Shown piece by piece: positions 37,801 through 48,299 of a stretch of DNA of 64,000 nt. Position numbers and translations under genes: made by a program. Below the pieces are notes generated by a model that was not told the DNA's origin, made no database searches, and saw only the letters and a list, made by a program, of their open reading frames with translations. This stretch comes from Nepenthes gracilis (Eukaryota > Streptophyta > Magnoliopsida > Caryophyllales > Nepenthaceae), in contig BSYO01000024.1 of assembly GCA_033239525.1 (NCBI GenBank), forward strand, positions 12,147,268 to 12,211,267, in the 5' to 3' direction. Position 1 is the stretch's first letter; every line of letters begins with the position of its first letter.

Positions 37801-38845
37801 CGGGTTTTAATCACCCAAGAATTTAGGAATTTGTTCATTGGTAAAACATCAAATGCCGTCATACTGTGCCCTTGATTTCCATCTCCCTGATTTGCCGCAT
37901 GCTCCATGTCGTACCATTGAATGATTCAAAAAGTGGTGAAAAGGGTAATATACATGTACATCTAAATAATAATAGGAAGGAAAATCAGAAGATCTTAATA
38001 ATAAACCAAAGAATGGATTTAAATATATTTAACTTAAAGATATACTAAATCTGACATGAAATATCATTGAAATCATTTTCCTTCACATTCTCTCTCTTTT
38101 CTCTTTTTTCTCTGCAAAAAAAATGACTGAACTAGTCGAATGGGGCTTGGATACTTAAATTAGCACACAAGCGTTGATCAAACGCATATTAGACGCCATG
38201 GCCAGCCACATGTATACATACGCGCTGTAACAAGCGCACCTTAGTTGTGAGTCATACTACCTAAATCAGGTATGAGTGCCCGTTGTGCGCCCCTTAGGCG
38301 TGGAGCTTCTGCCAAAACCACACGTGCTGTACCTGCGCCCATTAGGCACTGAATCTACTTCCTTAGAATTCGATTTTTCTCAAAATTGTCATTGTGTAAT
38401 TATTTTTCACATTTACCCAATGCATAATAATTATGCCATATATATAGATTAGAAAATCGGGTGTTACAATATTGTCTAGTTGTCATGTCTCATTTTCGCA
38501 ACAGTCTATTGTGATGATAATAAATTACTGTCTTTCCAGATACTGGAAACTGCTTTATCTTGTCTGCTTGAAGGGCGCCATATCTCAATAGAACTATGCT
38601 CAGATTTAACTAGAGATGACAAACCCGAAATCTATGCTAAATTTTGGAGTCAGCTGCAGATGCTGCTGAAGAAGATGTTGGCCTTGGCACTCTCTCAAAG
38701 TTCAAACAAATCGGGCTCTGCATCTCCGTCTACCTCACTGAAGAGGTCAGCGGATGCCGACAAGCTGAGAGAACTTTACAAGATGTCTTTGAAGGCTGCA
38801 GATTTCTGCCAATTGCATGCTATGCACAACTTGTGGACATCGTAA
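24952..38845 (+). CDS. EDRF1-like protein (erythroid differentiation-related factor 1 homologue), 9 exons
   Basis: Exons are 24952-25109, 25233-25363, 25779-25986, 26080-26623, 26735-26986, 27094-27285, 27375-27449, 27553-30024 and 38540-38845. All borders are GT/AG and the frame is kept, giving 1445 residues, close to the length I recall for the Arabidopsis homologue (At1g35660, about 1400). Conserved EDRF1 blocks are visible: [65 protein letters not shown] and [17 protein letters not shown]. The second half holds TPR-like helices ([29 protein letters not shown]). The C-terminus ends in [10 protein letters not shown]. Human EDRF1 is linked to erythroid transcription; the plant role is unknown to me. 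No signal peptide or membrane segment is seen. If intron 8 were retained, a stop three codons past the donor would remove the last 101 residues. Confidence 0.85.
30107..30289 (+). mobile_element. Au-type SINE (tRNA-derived)
   Basis: The body starts GGAGGGAAGTATCGGCGCAG and carries an A-box-like GGCGCAGCTGGTAG and a B-box-like GGATTCGAATT. GTGGAAACAGTCTCTTAC follows, then a TAAGACTATGTAGAATA stretch, CACATAGCGTGAGCATTGTGC and a final TCCCTTTTA. This matches the Au SINE layout known from many angiosperms. Flanking 14-bp direct repeats differ at one base: ATTGTTCTACAACC at 30093-30106 and ATTGTGCTACAACC at 30290-30303. It lies 82 bp past the end of exon 8, in the same orientation as the gene. 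Confidence 0.85.
31845..31872 (+). repeat. (AC)14 microsatellite
   Basis: About 14 uninterrupted AC units lie in intron 8 of the EDRF1-like gene. Confidence 0.9.
32450..34616 (-). pseudogene. Ty3/Gypsy reverse transcriptase - RNase H - integrase remnant
   Basis: Reading the minus strand and tolerating stops and frameshifts gives blocks in the right order. First comes [20 protein letters not shown] (34600 side), then the catalytic region [11 protein letters not shown] (the YVDDILVYS equivalent). Then come [30 protein letters not shown] and [19 protein letters not shown] of RNase H, then [12 protein letters not shown]. Finally integrase core sequence [24 protein letters not shown], and FHPQTE-like text near 32600, ending at NNIYQSNIG near 32450. 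Stops and frameshifts are frequent throughout, so this copy is long dead. The order RT-RH-IN and the wording suggest the chromovirus branch. A chromodomain was not found. Confidence 0.8.
34622..36447 (-). mobile_element. Solo LTR (TGATG...CATCA family) splitting the Gypsy pol remnant
   Basis: This 1826-bp block starts TGATGTGTTC and ends CCCATCA on the plus strand. Flanks are AGAGG (34617-34621) and AGGGG (36448-36452), a target duplication with one difference. The gag-pol reading frame stops after the protease-RT linker on one side (LPSLP, 36450 side) and resumes at GKIEFAIDL on the other, so the block is clearly inserted. On the minus strand it begins TGATGGGTCC, like the LTRs at 1777 and 7264, and ends with CGTACAATAACCCGG...CATCA, the same terminal module. 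It is longer than its relatives mainly because of a 52-bp minisatellite. Confidence 0.8.
34938..35406 (-). repeat. About nine 52-bp minisatellite units inside the solo LTR
   Basis: Units start near 34939, 34989, 35041, 35093, 35146, 35199, 35252, 35303 and 35355. Each follows AGTGCGCCTGACTGAGGGG, CGGCTTAGAGAGAT, GGAGGATTGAGCTCCG. The reverse complement matches the CTAAGCCACCCCTAGTCGAG units in the LTRs at 1777 and 7264. Confidence 0.8.
36453..37850 (-). pseudogene. Ty3/Gypsy gag - zinc knuckle - protease remnant
   Basis: On the minus strand, gag text such as [12 protein letters not shown] and [36 protein letters not shown] sequence appears near 37650-37430. Then come a basic stretch and a CCHC-like knuckle, [17 protein letters not shown], near 37140-37070 (the last Cys is changed). 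A decayed protease follows, with MHSFVTP near 36920 where a DSGATHSFI-type motif is expected and EFDITLYMD near 36755 in place of the usual FDVILGMDWL. It ends in [13 protein letters not shown], the normal linker to reverse transcriptase, exactly where the solo LTR was inserted. Stops and frameshifts are present. Confidence 0.75.
37918..38468 (-). repeat. Probable 5' LTR of the minus-strand Gypsy remnant
   Basis: On the minus strand the segment would begin TGTAACACCCGATTTTC (right edge 38468), a common chromovirus LTR start, and end ...CATTCA at 37918. TGGTACGACATGGAGC follows, which is similar to the initiator-Met primer site TGGTATCAGAGC. The left partner LTR was not found, so the borders rest on these motifs alone. 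Confidence 0.5.
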
Positions 38846-41800
38846 TCAGAATGACTGACATGTCGAGCCACGTATTGCAGATCATACTTGTCGTGATCAA
38901 CAAAGAACAAGCTCAGGCATGCAATGCTCTCTGATTGAGAGGCTTTTGATGATTGATGACATTGTCATTGCTACACACCCGTATTGCTTAGCTGATATCA
39001 AATCAAAAATCGGTGAGAAGTGTTTTTGATCAATAGTTTCTGGGTATTGAACGTTGTAATCAGAAAGTGCAGGTTACCTCTCTCTCCACTGTGAATTGAA
39101 GGTTATAGATTTGAGTCTCAAAAATAGTCTCCCCATAATGTAAAGATACAGCTGATTTCACCTTTAAACCTTACCGGATCCTATGATATGAATAGTTTCA
39201 TGTATTATTATTATTATTATTTTTTGCAGTTAACTTGTTTGATTACTGAAATAGGTGGTTGGTTCATCTTATTGTTCTTTTCCTTGGCTTCTGGAGCTAC
39301 GGTATGGTTCTTCAATTCTCCTGGACAGCTTTTTGAAATACCTTTTAAAGTTATTTATATTGGAATATGATACTGGCATCGTGATATTATTGTTGTGTTT
39401 TGTCACACCTGCTAAATTTTAGCACTTTGTTGGTAGCACTGAATCATTGTTAAAGACCTTGGCTAGAATATTGTGTTCGTATGACAACCAATTATACTGA
39501 ATTGACAATTTGTGATGCTCCGGCAAGCAATATTGAGGCCTACCATGGATAAAATACAAATATCGGTATAAATAATGTCTATATTTGTATAAGTTATGTT
39601 GGGCTAGATATGTCGGTATCAAAAATATCGGCTACAAATTCTTGTTTTCGAATTGGAACCCAACACTGAAATATTGGGGGTTATCCTATGACATATTCTC
39701 TAATTTTTGGATATATTATCAATAATATTTTTATTTTTGTTGCCTGTTATTAATTGTATTAGTTAATATTTCATTCTATTCCTACTTTATTTGGTCTGGC
39801 AGGTTAGTAATTGCATTTTACTTCTATCATATTCACAGAAAAATGTTAATAATTTCAGTTTTTGATAAAATCAACAAAATGAGAGAACTAGCTAGCAAGC
39901 GGACAGAAAATTTAATTGATAATTTTTTTGAGCCACAAGCTAAATTTATCCACCATTATAATCATGTGTTAATAAGCTCGAGCATAATTAATTTTTGGTC
40001 CTTCTGAAATTTCTTGGTAGTGTTTAACCAGATTTACTATTTCTTTGATACATTCAATGGAAATAAGGTCCTAGCATCAAGCCCAATAAGTGGCGCTCAT
40101 AGAAGAACCAGGAGCAAAGCTACAATAACCGGACTAACCGAAGTAACAGGATGACATAACCTCGGACCTGAGTAAGCGATGTAACTAGAGGCTGGAGCAA
40201 GGGTGAACAAGTAACACGTCAAAAGCATGTTAGGTTATGGGTTACTTTCGTATAGATTCATAGGCATTTGACATGCTATTTGGTAATTTGGAATGAGGTC
40301 AAATGAGTATTGTGCTAATATAGAGGATTATAGTGTAACCAACACATGAGCGCTGATTCTAGAGGGAGAGCACTTAAGGCATGCTCGAGTACCGGTTTGC
40401 AGTATAAATATGTGCTCATACATTTTAGGGTTTATCATTTGTATTCTTTAAGATTTAGAATGCCGTTTTTTAGAGGGAAAAAAAAAAAAAGAGAGAAAGG
40501 GAGAAAAAAAGGAAGAAGAAAAAAATGCGAATATTCAATTAAATTATGAATCGTATTTCAGTTTTTGCTGACATTGGATAGTTATTTTTGGAGTTGAGAA
40601 GAATGTTTTACCATTATATTTTATATTTTTTCATCTTGTTCTTATTATTACTTGATCTATTTGTTACAAGGTGTCTTGCCTTTACATTTGTGGGATTTGT
40701 GTAGCCAAATTGATTGTATAGTGGAAATATTTCGGACGTATCGTCTCATAATTTTTTCTTTCATTCTTAAGAGTGTTTTCTATGTAAAATAGTATCCTGT
40801 GTCAATATTAATAATTATTATGTACTTATTATAAATTATTGATTATTTTTTTGTGGTTCAAATAAGCGATCTTAAGTCTCAACAAAGCTTGCATGCCGAA
40901 ATCAGCCAAAGGAGTGGCGTCACTTGGATGCCAAAGTAAGGGAAAGTCCAGCGATCATAGCACCAATGCCAGGAGTGCAAAGCTGCCTGAACGGCTCAAA
41001 GCTCAGGAGAAAGAAGAGTATAATTGAGCCTGGGACCTGAGTACCTGAGGTAACCAGAGGTTGGAGCGACAGTGACCAAATAACATGCCAAAAGCATGCA
41101 TTTCGAGATCGGCCGAACGGTGGAGTAGCCTGGCTGCCAAAGTAAGGAAAAGTCTAGTAATTAGATCACCCATGCTAGGGGTGCAAAGCGGCCTAAACGG
41201 GTCAAAACTCAGGAAGAAGACTGTAACTGTTTCGGTGGCACTGCACATCACAGAAGGAAGGACGATGACAACTCGTAAAGGTAGAAAGCGAGCCGATATG
41301 AGCTGTGGGAGCCAAAAACAAGGCAAATGCCTAATATCATGAAGAAAGGTGGTGCCGTGGTGTGCCACCAACAGGATACGCTCTGTGCCTTGTTAGATTC
41401 GATTACAAGTGCTAACCACCTCTTTTATTACAAGTTTATGTTCATAGGGTCGTATCTTAGATGGGGTATATTTAAATTCACAAGCCTTTTGATAAAAATT
41501 CTCCAAATTTTTCAATAATGGATCATATGTCATGGGTAGGATATAACTTTTTATTACTTTTTTTTTTGTCAAATCTAATAATATAAACGATATTATTTTT
41601 ATACTGTACAAAATTTGAAATATTTTACTCGATGGAGTGATTTTGGTTTTCCTAAGAATTCTCTCACGTCAATTAACAACTTTAGGTATCTTGTTAAGAG
41701 CGATTAAACTTAGATGATCTGTATTAAACATAAATCAGGTAAGAGATGTATAATCAGATTAACAATAATTTGAAATGAGAGACGGTGGTGAAAACTTTAT

Positions 41801-44341
41801 ATTCTCATAATTGGGCATTTTTAGATATATGAAGATATTTGGTTATAAAATTATAATACTAATAATCTTTATATTTAATAACGAAGAAATTAACTGATAA
41901 AATCATAACACTAATAATCTTTGTTAATTAATAAATATATTAATTAACAAATTAACCAATAAGGAAGAAATTAATAAAATCATAATGCTTAGGAGGAGAT
42001 AGTAGGACAAAACAAACACGTCTAAATATTTTGAGAAGGAATAATTAGGTATTGTGTTATAAAAATGCTCATATGAAGCTTGATTTGAAATTATAAAGGA
42101 TGAAACTCAATTAATAATATAGATGGTTTTAAAAATAGCTTCTTCTTGAAGGAACTCGAGAAGAGAAACTAGGAGGAGAGCAAGAATAGTGTTATAAATA
42201 TGAAAATATTTATATTCAGTACGATTATTTATTGGGGCATACAGTAACATAATTAATAAGATATAATACCTATTTGTTAATATTCGTTCAAAAAAAGTAG
42301 AGGTATATTTTATAATATTATCAGAACAAAAAGCTTTAATTACGTGAACAAATTGAGTTTTTATTATCTATCAAAATTATGAAAAATGTTAAGTAATTTA
42401 AATAAATTATATAAAAGATAAATCTATATATAGTGAGTAATCACTATTAGGAATAGGGTGGGACCCAAATATTATAATAAACTAAATCAAAATGTGTAGA
42501 GGCTAAGAGGGTCATTCTTATGAAAAGATGTGGCTAGTTGTTAGCCTAAGTGAGAAAACATATAAGTAAAAGTGTTTAAAATAATATTTTTTAAGTAATT
42601 ATTAGAGGCTAATGATTGAACATAATGTAACAAGAGATAGTTAAGCTGACTGAGCCAAAAATTAAAAGAGATAATAACAGAAAATGAAAGTAAAAATTAT
42701 AGAGATATAAGTTTAAAAAGTTAATCAATTTTACAACCGATCCTAATGAGATAGCTTATCTTTTAATAGTGCACGTTATAATTATTGCGAGAAAATGTTA
42801 AGTTGAGGCCACGTTAAATTAATTGATCAACAAATATAAAATTTAAAAATAAATTCAAAATATTATAAATTTTCAGAATGTAAAAGTTGGTAATAAATAT
42901 ATGATTAATATAACCAATAAACATATGAAAACAAGTAGTAGTATAGATAAGAAGGATATTAGTTTAAGAGATGTTATACGACATTAAAAAAGAATCAGAT
43001 ATCATGTAATTATGGCAGGTAGAGTAGATAAACTTGAACGAAAACATATATCTGCAGAGATGGTTAGTATAATAGGTGTACGAAATAGAATTTGGCTTAT
43101 TAATAGCCTTAAGATCAATTGCAAAAGGAGACAAAAGAACAGAGGACGAGATAGAATCAGTCAAATATATAGACGTATTTTTCTTGAAATTCACTGAAAA
43201 ATTTGTCAAAAAAGTATGGAGAAGTCACCAAAACTAGAAGGGTGCTGGAAAGGGAAATTGTCGGAAAAGCCATCGGAAACACACCGGAAAAATTGCCGAA
43301 ATACTAACTGGAAAATTGGTCGGAGGTTGGCGCTGGTGGTGGAGGTGGCACCAGCTGTTGGGGCGGCAGTGAGCCAAAGGTGTGCAAGGCTCGTTGGTGA
43401 GAGTAAAAGAAGGGAGAGGCCGGTTTGGGCTTCCGGTTAAATGGGCTCGTTAGAACGTTGGGCCGAGACGTGGGTTGAAACAGGCCGGAGAGTCGGGCTG
43501 TGAAGTTGGGCCGTCGGGTAATCAAACTGACGCTTTTTGATTAGCCTCTCAATTAAAACGCCGCGTTTCATGAGTGGCTTAACCAAAACCGATCAAATCG
43601 TAAACGAGACGTGTGAAGGTAATTGAAATCGAAACGATGCGTTTTGAGTTGTCTTCTTCCACACAATATCTCCGACGACGACAATTCAGAGAGTTGACGG
43701 CGGCGGTGCAGAGCGTTGACGGCGACAATACGGCTGGTTTCGGTGACGACAAAGGAACCTGGGATTCGCAATGATGAGATCTAGAGCAAATGGGACTAAA
43801 AATTTCAGATTCAAATCACGGAAGACAATGGTGATTGTGAACAGGAACCACCAGAGGAAGATGGCCAGTGACGGAAAAAATAAAAACTTTTTATGGGTAA
43901 TGCATATTTAAGTAGATTTAGTAAACCTGTATTAATACCAGAAATATTAAAAAAAGAGAAAGAAAATTTTTTATTTTTATACGTAACTGTACAATAATCA
44001 TCATTTTATATAAGAATAAGACAGCTTAAATTATAAAATTATAATAATAACAATTATACAAATAATTTGAATAAAAAGACATCAATTCTTTAGTTATTAC
44101 ATGATGTTACATATATCCTAAAATACATAAATAATCAATCGATTAGTTATAGAAAGAAATTACATGATACCCTAGTGTTGCCCATTCCATTGAAGCCGCT
44201 TGAGCTTTGATATTGGCAAAGAAATGAATCTAATTTCTATCTACCAGTATCGTCGATCCCAACATTTGAGGGTAAATTCATATATAAACGTATAATATAT
44301 ATAGCAGTAAATTCATATATAGCAGTTTGAGGCAACCACGA
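38846..44341. other. Intergenic, repeat-derived DNA after EDRF1
   Basis: The EDRF1 3' UTR starts here. Around 39055-39190 a stretch with GGTTATAGATTTGAGTCTC and CCCCATAATGTAAAGATA resembles the 3' half of a decayed tRNA-derived SINE (weak). From about 40230 to 40860 the order GTATAAATATG, TTTTAGGGTTT, GTGGAAATATTTCGGACGTA resembles a Copia LTR. A 207-bp duplication follows at 40899. From about 43220 to 43870 a GC-richer block appears in which I recognise no gene. Confidence 0.4.
40899..41230 (+). repeat. 207-bp tandem duplication, second copy partial
   Basis: AATCAGCCAAAGGAGTGG (40899) recurs as GATCGGCCGAACGGTGGAG (about 41106). Both copies continue through GATGCCAAAGTAAGGGAAAG-like, GGAGTGCAAAGC and CTCAGGA text. 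The stretch at about 40160-40230 (GACCTGAGTAAGCG...CAAAAGCATG) matches the second half of the unit, so the family has at least three copies here. Confidence 0.6.
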
Positions 44342-44836
44342 TCACCGGGGGCTCTTCTTTGCTGGGTGCCGTGGATGATGAAGCCAAAGCAGCTTCTTCC
44401 ACACCTTCATGAGCACAACGACACTCTGTTTTTTGCTAGATATCGCCACATTGCCGGCACGGTGTTTTGAATGTTTAGAGCCCGGAACGCAGCCAAATTC
44501 AACAACCTTTGGATCAAAATGGCAATAATCCACACTTGGACGGTTGAATTTGGACAATTCCTCATTGAAATCTTCCCACAATAAGTCCATTGTCACTCCC
44601 TGTTCCGGATCATCTTCTTCGCTCGCCCCTGTTTTTGATCTCCCCGCGGCTGCTCCCTTCATGGAAGAAAAACTTCGCCCCTGATTCACCTTTCCTGATT
44701 CTTCGCACCCCTGTGCTTGTTCTTCATGCGAAGGGCTCGGAGATCTCGCGGAGGACGTGCGCCAGAGAGGTGGTGAGCCGAGGAAGGTCTGAGAGGCGGA
44801 GTCGTCGATGGGGAAGGTGAAGTCCTCTGTGGCCAT
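44342..44836 (-). CDS. Plant-specific protein of unknown function (EDFTFP / MDLLWEDFNEEL type)
   Basis: This is a single exon of 164 residues from the ATG at 44836. It begins MATEDFTFP, then has SPPLWRTSSARSPSPSHEE, a polar disordered middle, a MDLLWEDFNEEL block at about residues 83-94, and a basic C-terminus with VLMKVWKKLLWLHH. This layout recurs in small angiosperm proteins without assigned function; from memory they include a few Arabidopsis loci, which I cannot verify here. There is no signal peptide; the C-terminal stretch could be an amphipathic helix. Codon and GC content differ sharply from the AT-rich flanks, which supports a real gene. A TTTATATC sequence lies close upstream on the minus strand (about 44863-44870). 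Confidence 0.75.
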   Translation of the reverse strand: MATEDFTFPIDDSASQTFLGSPPLWRTSSARSPSPSHEEQAQGCEESGKVNQGRSFSSMKGAAAGRSKTGASEEDDPEQGVTMDLLWEDFNEELSKFNRPSVDYCHFDPKVVEFGCVPGSKHSKHRAGNVAISSKKQSVVVLMKVWKKLLWLHHPRHPAKKSPR

Positions 44837-46015
44837 GGCTTGCTTTCGTCAAATTTGGTTAGATATAAAGTGGGCTTGATTCATCATCCTTAAATTAACA
44901 AACAACACCAAAAATAAATAAATAAATTTCAGTTATCCCTTTTTCTTTTTAAAATTTAGTTATAGTTCTTTAAATAGTTTATTTTAATCAATTTCAGTGA
45001 AACTCAATAATATTGAGGTCTTAATAGGGATGGAAGGAGAATATCCAATAGAAGAGACTTTTATCTTGAGATTTGTTCAATTCAATAGTTTAGATGAGAG
45101 CAGTATAATCCTATTTTTTTGTAAGAGAAGCAAGATTCTCCACTCCCATTTACATTAATTTAAGCATTCGATATATTCTCTAAAAAATTTTTGGGACTGT
45201 TCGATCTTCTCTTTTTATTATAGTGTATAGAATTTTTTATTTTGTAGAGAGTTTACTTTACTTAAAATTAATAGATTTATGAGTTAAATATTTATTTTAA
45301 ATACACATTAAATCTTATTTTTTAGATCTAAAATTAAAATAAAAATTTACTCAACAAGTTTTTTTTTTTTTTTAAATCAATACACTAGTTTTTTATCACG
45401 TAAGTATGTCCTCAAATTTAAAATTTTAATATTTTTTTATGGTCGTTTCATAGTTGACTGGTATATAGCTCCGCAAGCTGGCCCCACATGCACAAGTCCA
45501 CTGTGTGGGCTCTGAGCATTGAATTTTGTGCCCTAATCAGTGCATACATCAATATTTGGCATTGTTAATCGTTATGGGGAAAAAGAAAGAGAAAGAGTTG
45601 CAAAAATATAATTAAAAAAAATACACCAATTAAATTATATATTTAAATATAAGTTTTTTAAAATTGTAAAAATGATCCAATATTACATAATGGGTGATTA
45701 TTTTTAAATTTATTACATTAAAATATTAAAATTATTTTTTAAAAAAAATAATAATATTAGATATGCCTCAGGAGACAAAAGAGACATCCTATCCACCGGC
45801 GGATTGATCGGAAAGAACCTCCCAACCTCTCCCTGTCTGTCTTCGCTGTTAATTATGGGGGACGTCGACAGCTACTCGGGTTAAGCCGACGTGATATATT
45901 TCATCCATAAATTAGTTTTTATTATATTTATTTTTTAAAAAATTTAATTTATATTTATTTAATTTAATAAATTTAAAATAACTTTGTGGAAAAAGAGTGT
46001 CAAATCATGATAATT
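44837..46015. other. Intergenic, AT-rich
   Basis: This lies upstream of the minus-strand gene. Short mixed-composition patches occur at about 45465-45560 and 45760-45890. No gene, RNA or element with clear ends is recognised. Confidence 0.5.
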
Positions 46016-46020
46016 GGATT

Positions 46021-46693
46021 TGATGGGCATAGTTGTTGATGCCTCATGACGAGAGTCTGTCAAAAGATTTGGCTCATAATAAAAATTGAGGCCCAATCGG
46101 CCCACATGGCTAAAAATCGATGGATGAATCCGTCGGTTAAATCCGAACGATTTACTCATTGAAGGAATATGGAATCAACTCTAACCGATCGAAGCGGTTT
46201 TTTTTCTTTTATCTGGTTCAACAGTCTTGATCGCCGGTTGGGAACGGCCAGTTGAACGACAACTTATCCACTTGATAATTTTTTGAGCGATTGGTAGAAA
46301 AAATCAACCGCCCATAACTTCTATATAAATCCCTTCTCAATAGGAAAAGGAAACGACGTCAACCAAACAAAAATTAATTAAAGACAACCTAAAAATGCTT
46401 TAAGTGTACACTCTTTTTCTCATTAAGACGCTTTCTGAAAAGCGCATACCACAAATAAAAATCATTTATACAAGTATTTATACTTACGTCCTTTCTTTTT
46501 TTCTCAAAAAAAGATATTGATTTGAGTGTTGGATGATATATCGAGGGGTAAGTCCCGTCAATCATTTGACCGTACTTTATTGTGTTGTACATGATTTAAA
46601 TTAAAAGTATATGGAGACAGAATCCGCTTCAGACCTACCAGACAGTTCCTGGCTCCTTAGTCCGCACAATAATCCGGATTCGAGAACACAATA
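46021..46693 (+). mobile_element. Solo LTR, same family as the 47080-54870 element
   Basis: The 673-bp block starts TGATGGGCAT and ends GAGAACACAATA. Perfect 5-bp duplications, GGATT at 46016-46020 and GGATT at 46694-46698, flank it. It shares the TATA region (CTATATAAATCCC), the AGTCCCGTCAATC block and the terminal CCGCACAATAATCCGGATTC module with the two LTRs of the larger element, and is the same length (671 and 669 bp). No internal sequence is present. Confidence 0.85.
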
Positions 46694-47079
46694 GGATTTA
46701 ATATTTTTTTTCTATTTTAAAAATAAGTAAATAAATAAATAACTTTTTATATTTATAAATAATTAGATTTAATAATTATCTTTATAAGAGATGAAACTTT
46801 TTTAAATATAATACTAATCATAGTTGGACTGACCTTATTAAAAAAATATTCTCACTATTTTTTCAGTTCGAATTAAAACTTTTGTAATTAAAAATTTCAA
46901 ATTACTTTTAATAATTAAAATTTCTTAGCCAAACTAGTCTACACCCCTTTTTCACACCGCATCAAAAATCATTTGACGCAATAAACTAATATTGCCTTTA
47001 GCCATTCAAACTTAATCGCACGGAAAACGTATTTTTTTGTTTTTTCTTTTTCTTGTTTTAAAATTCTTATCATGGTAAT

Positions 47080-47750
47080 TGATGAGTATTGTATTTGATC
47101 ATCTAAAGAAATTGGCCCAAAATAATTCTAAATCAGAGGATAAGTTTCAGTGGCCCAAACTATTTCCGCAGTCCATTTCAACGAATTTGGCCGTCATCCT
47201 TAAGCAGTTCAATTTTGTGATCAGGTCAAAACCAATTTAACAACTATGGTGGTTTCTTATTTTTTTCTCATAACGACCTCAGCCGTTGGTTGAAATTGCT
47301 ATTATGATAAAACTTATCTATCCGACAGTTTCTTATATGGTTGACAAGAAGAATCAATCGTCGCCCAATTCCTATAAAAACTCATCCTCTTCAATAGGAA
47401 AGGGGATCCCACGATTATTCAATATTTTTTCAGACAGAGAAAACAGATAATTTTAAAATGCCAAAAGCGCACTCTATTTCTCAATTTAAAACGCTTTTAT
47501 AAGAGTGCAAGCTATCGACAAAAAAACATACATATTCTTACATCATCTATCTTTTATCTTATTTAATAAAGATATTGTCTTAAATATCAGAGGATATAGT
47601 AAAAAGTGAGTCCTGTCAATCCTTTGACTTTATTTTGTAATTGCATAGGATTCAGATTAAAGACATTTAGAGATCGAGCGCGTTTAACGCTCGACAGACA
47701 AATTTCAAATCTTTATATCCGTACAACAATTAGGATTCTTGGACGCATCA
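47080..47750 (+). repeat. Left LTR of the 47080 element
   Basis: 671 bp. The TATA region is CCTATAAAAACTC (about 47371-47383). The ends TGATG and CATCA form a perfect 5-bp inverted repeat. Confidence 0.85.
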
Positions 47751-48299
47751 TTAGTGTCGTCTGTGAAAAACGTAACTAAAAGTCCGATAACTACAATTCT
47801 AATAACAACACGGTGAATATTAGAGTACAAGTTAGTGCACTCGTCAGAGACGCCACTTCATGTGGCAACTATCCTCCTGAAGGTAGTCAGATAGATAACC
47901 ATCTCGACCCTTGTGTGTGTACACTGGCAATGAAGATGGACGACATCTCTAAGGCCGTTTAGACCATTTGCACGTGAATAGATGAGCGGTCGAAAAGGGC
48001 TCTATCCTCGACCTCCCAAACCACAACATCTAGGAGAAGGAATAGGGGAAGAAAACACCCATCTAGAAGATTTGCCAACAGGATGACCTCGAGACTCAAG
48101 TGCCCCGAATAATAAAGTCTCATCGTGATTTGAAGGTCGCCTGAGCTTTATGGCTTGAAAGGATAGCCCTGAGAGGTAAAACCCTTGATACTCTCGTGAT
48201 GACAAGGAGCCTACCTATGAGGCAGGACTTTCTGATGATAAATTCCCTCAAAGGGTTACAAGCCGCCCAATTTCTCATGCTACACAAAACCCCTCTGAA

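Larger units (their letters stand above)
30025..38539 (+). other. Intron 8 of the EDRF1-like gene (8.5 kb)
   Basis: The donor is GTAAGT after the codon for alanine, and the acceptor is TCTTTCCAG, phase 0. It holds a SINE (30107-30289), a decayed minus-strand Gypsy gag-pol with an LTR remnant (32450-38468), and a nested solo LTR (34622-36447). The stretch 30304-32450 is AT-rich and has no recognisable gene; the missing left LTR of the Gypsy copy should lie there but I could not find it. Confidence 0.85.

Noticed and set aside
42964..43209. Minus-strand 81-residue frame with a CHNYMISDS stretch recalling Copia gag-pol text
   Set aside because: Only a few residues resemble it and the expected order of motifs is absent.
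43216..43870. GC-richer block with short frames on both strands
   Set aside because: No recognisable domain and no clear element borders; probably transposon-derived, but unsupported as a feature.
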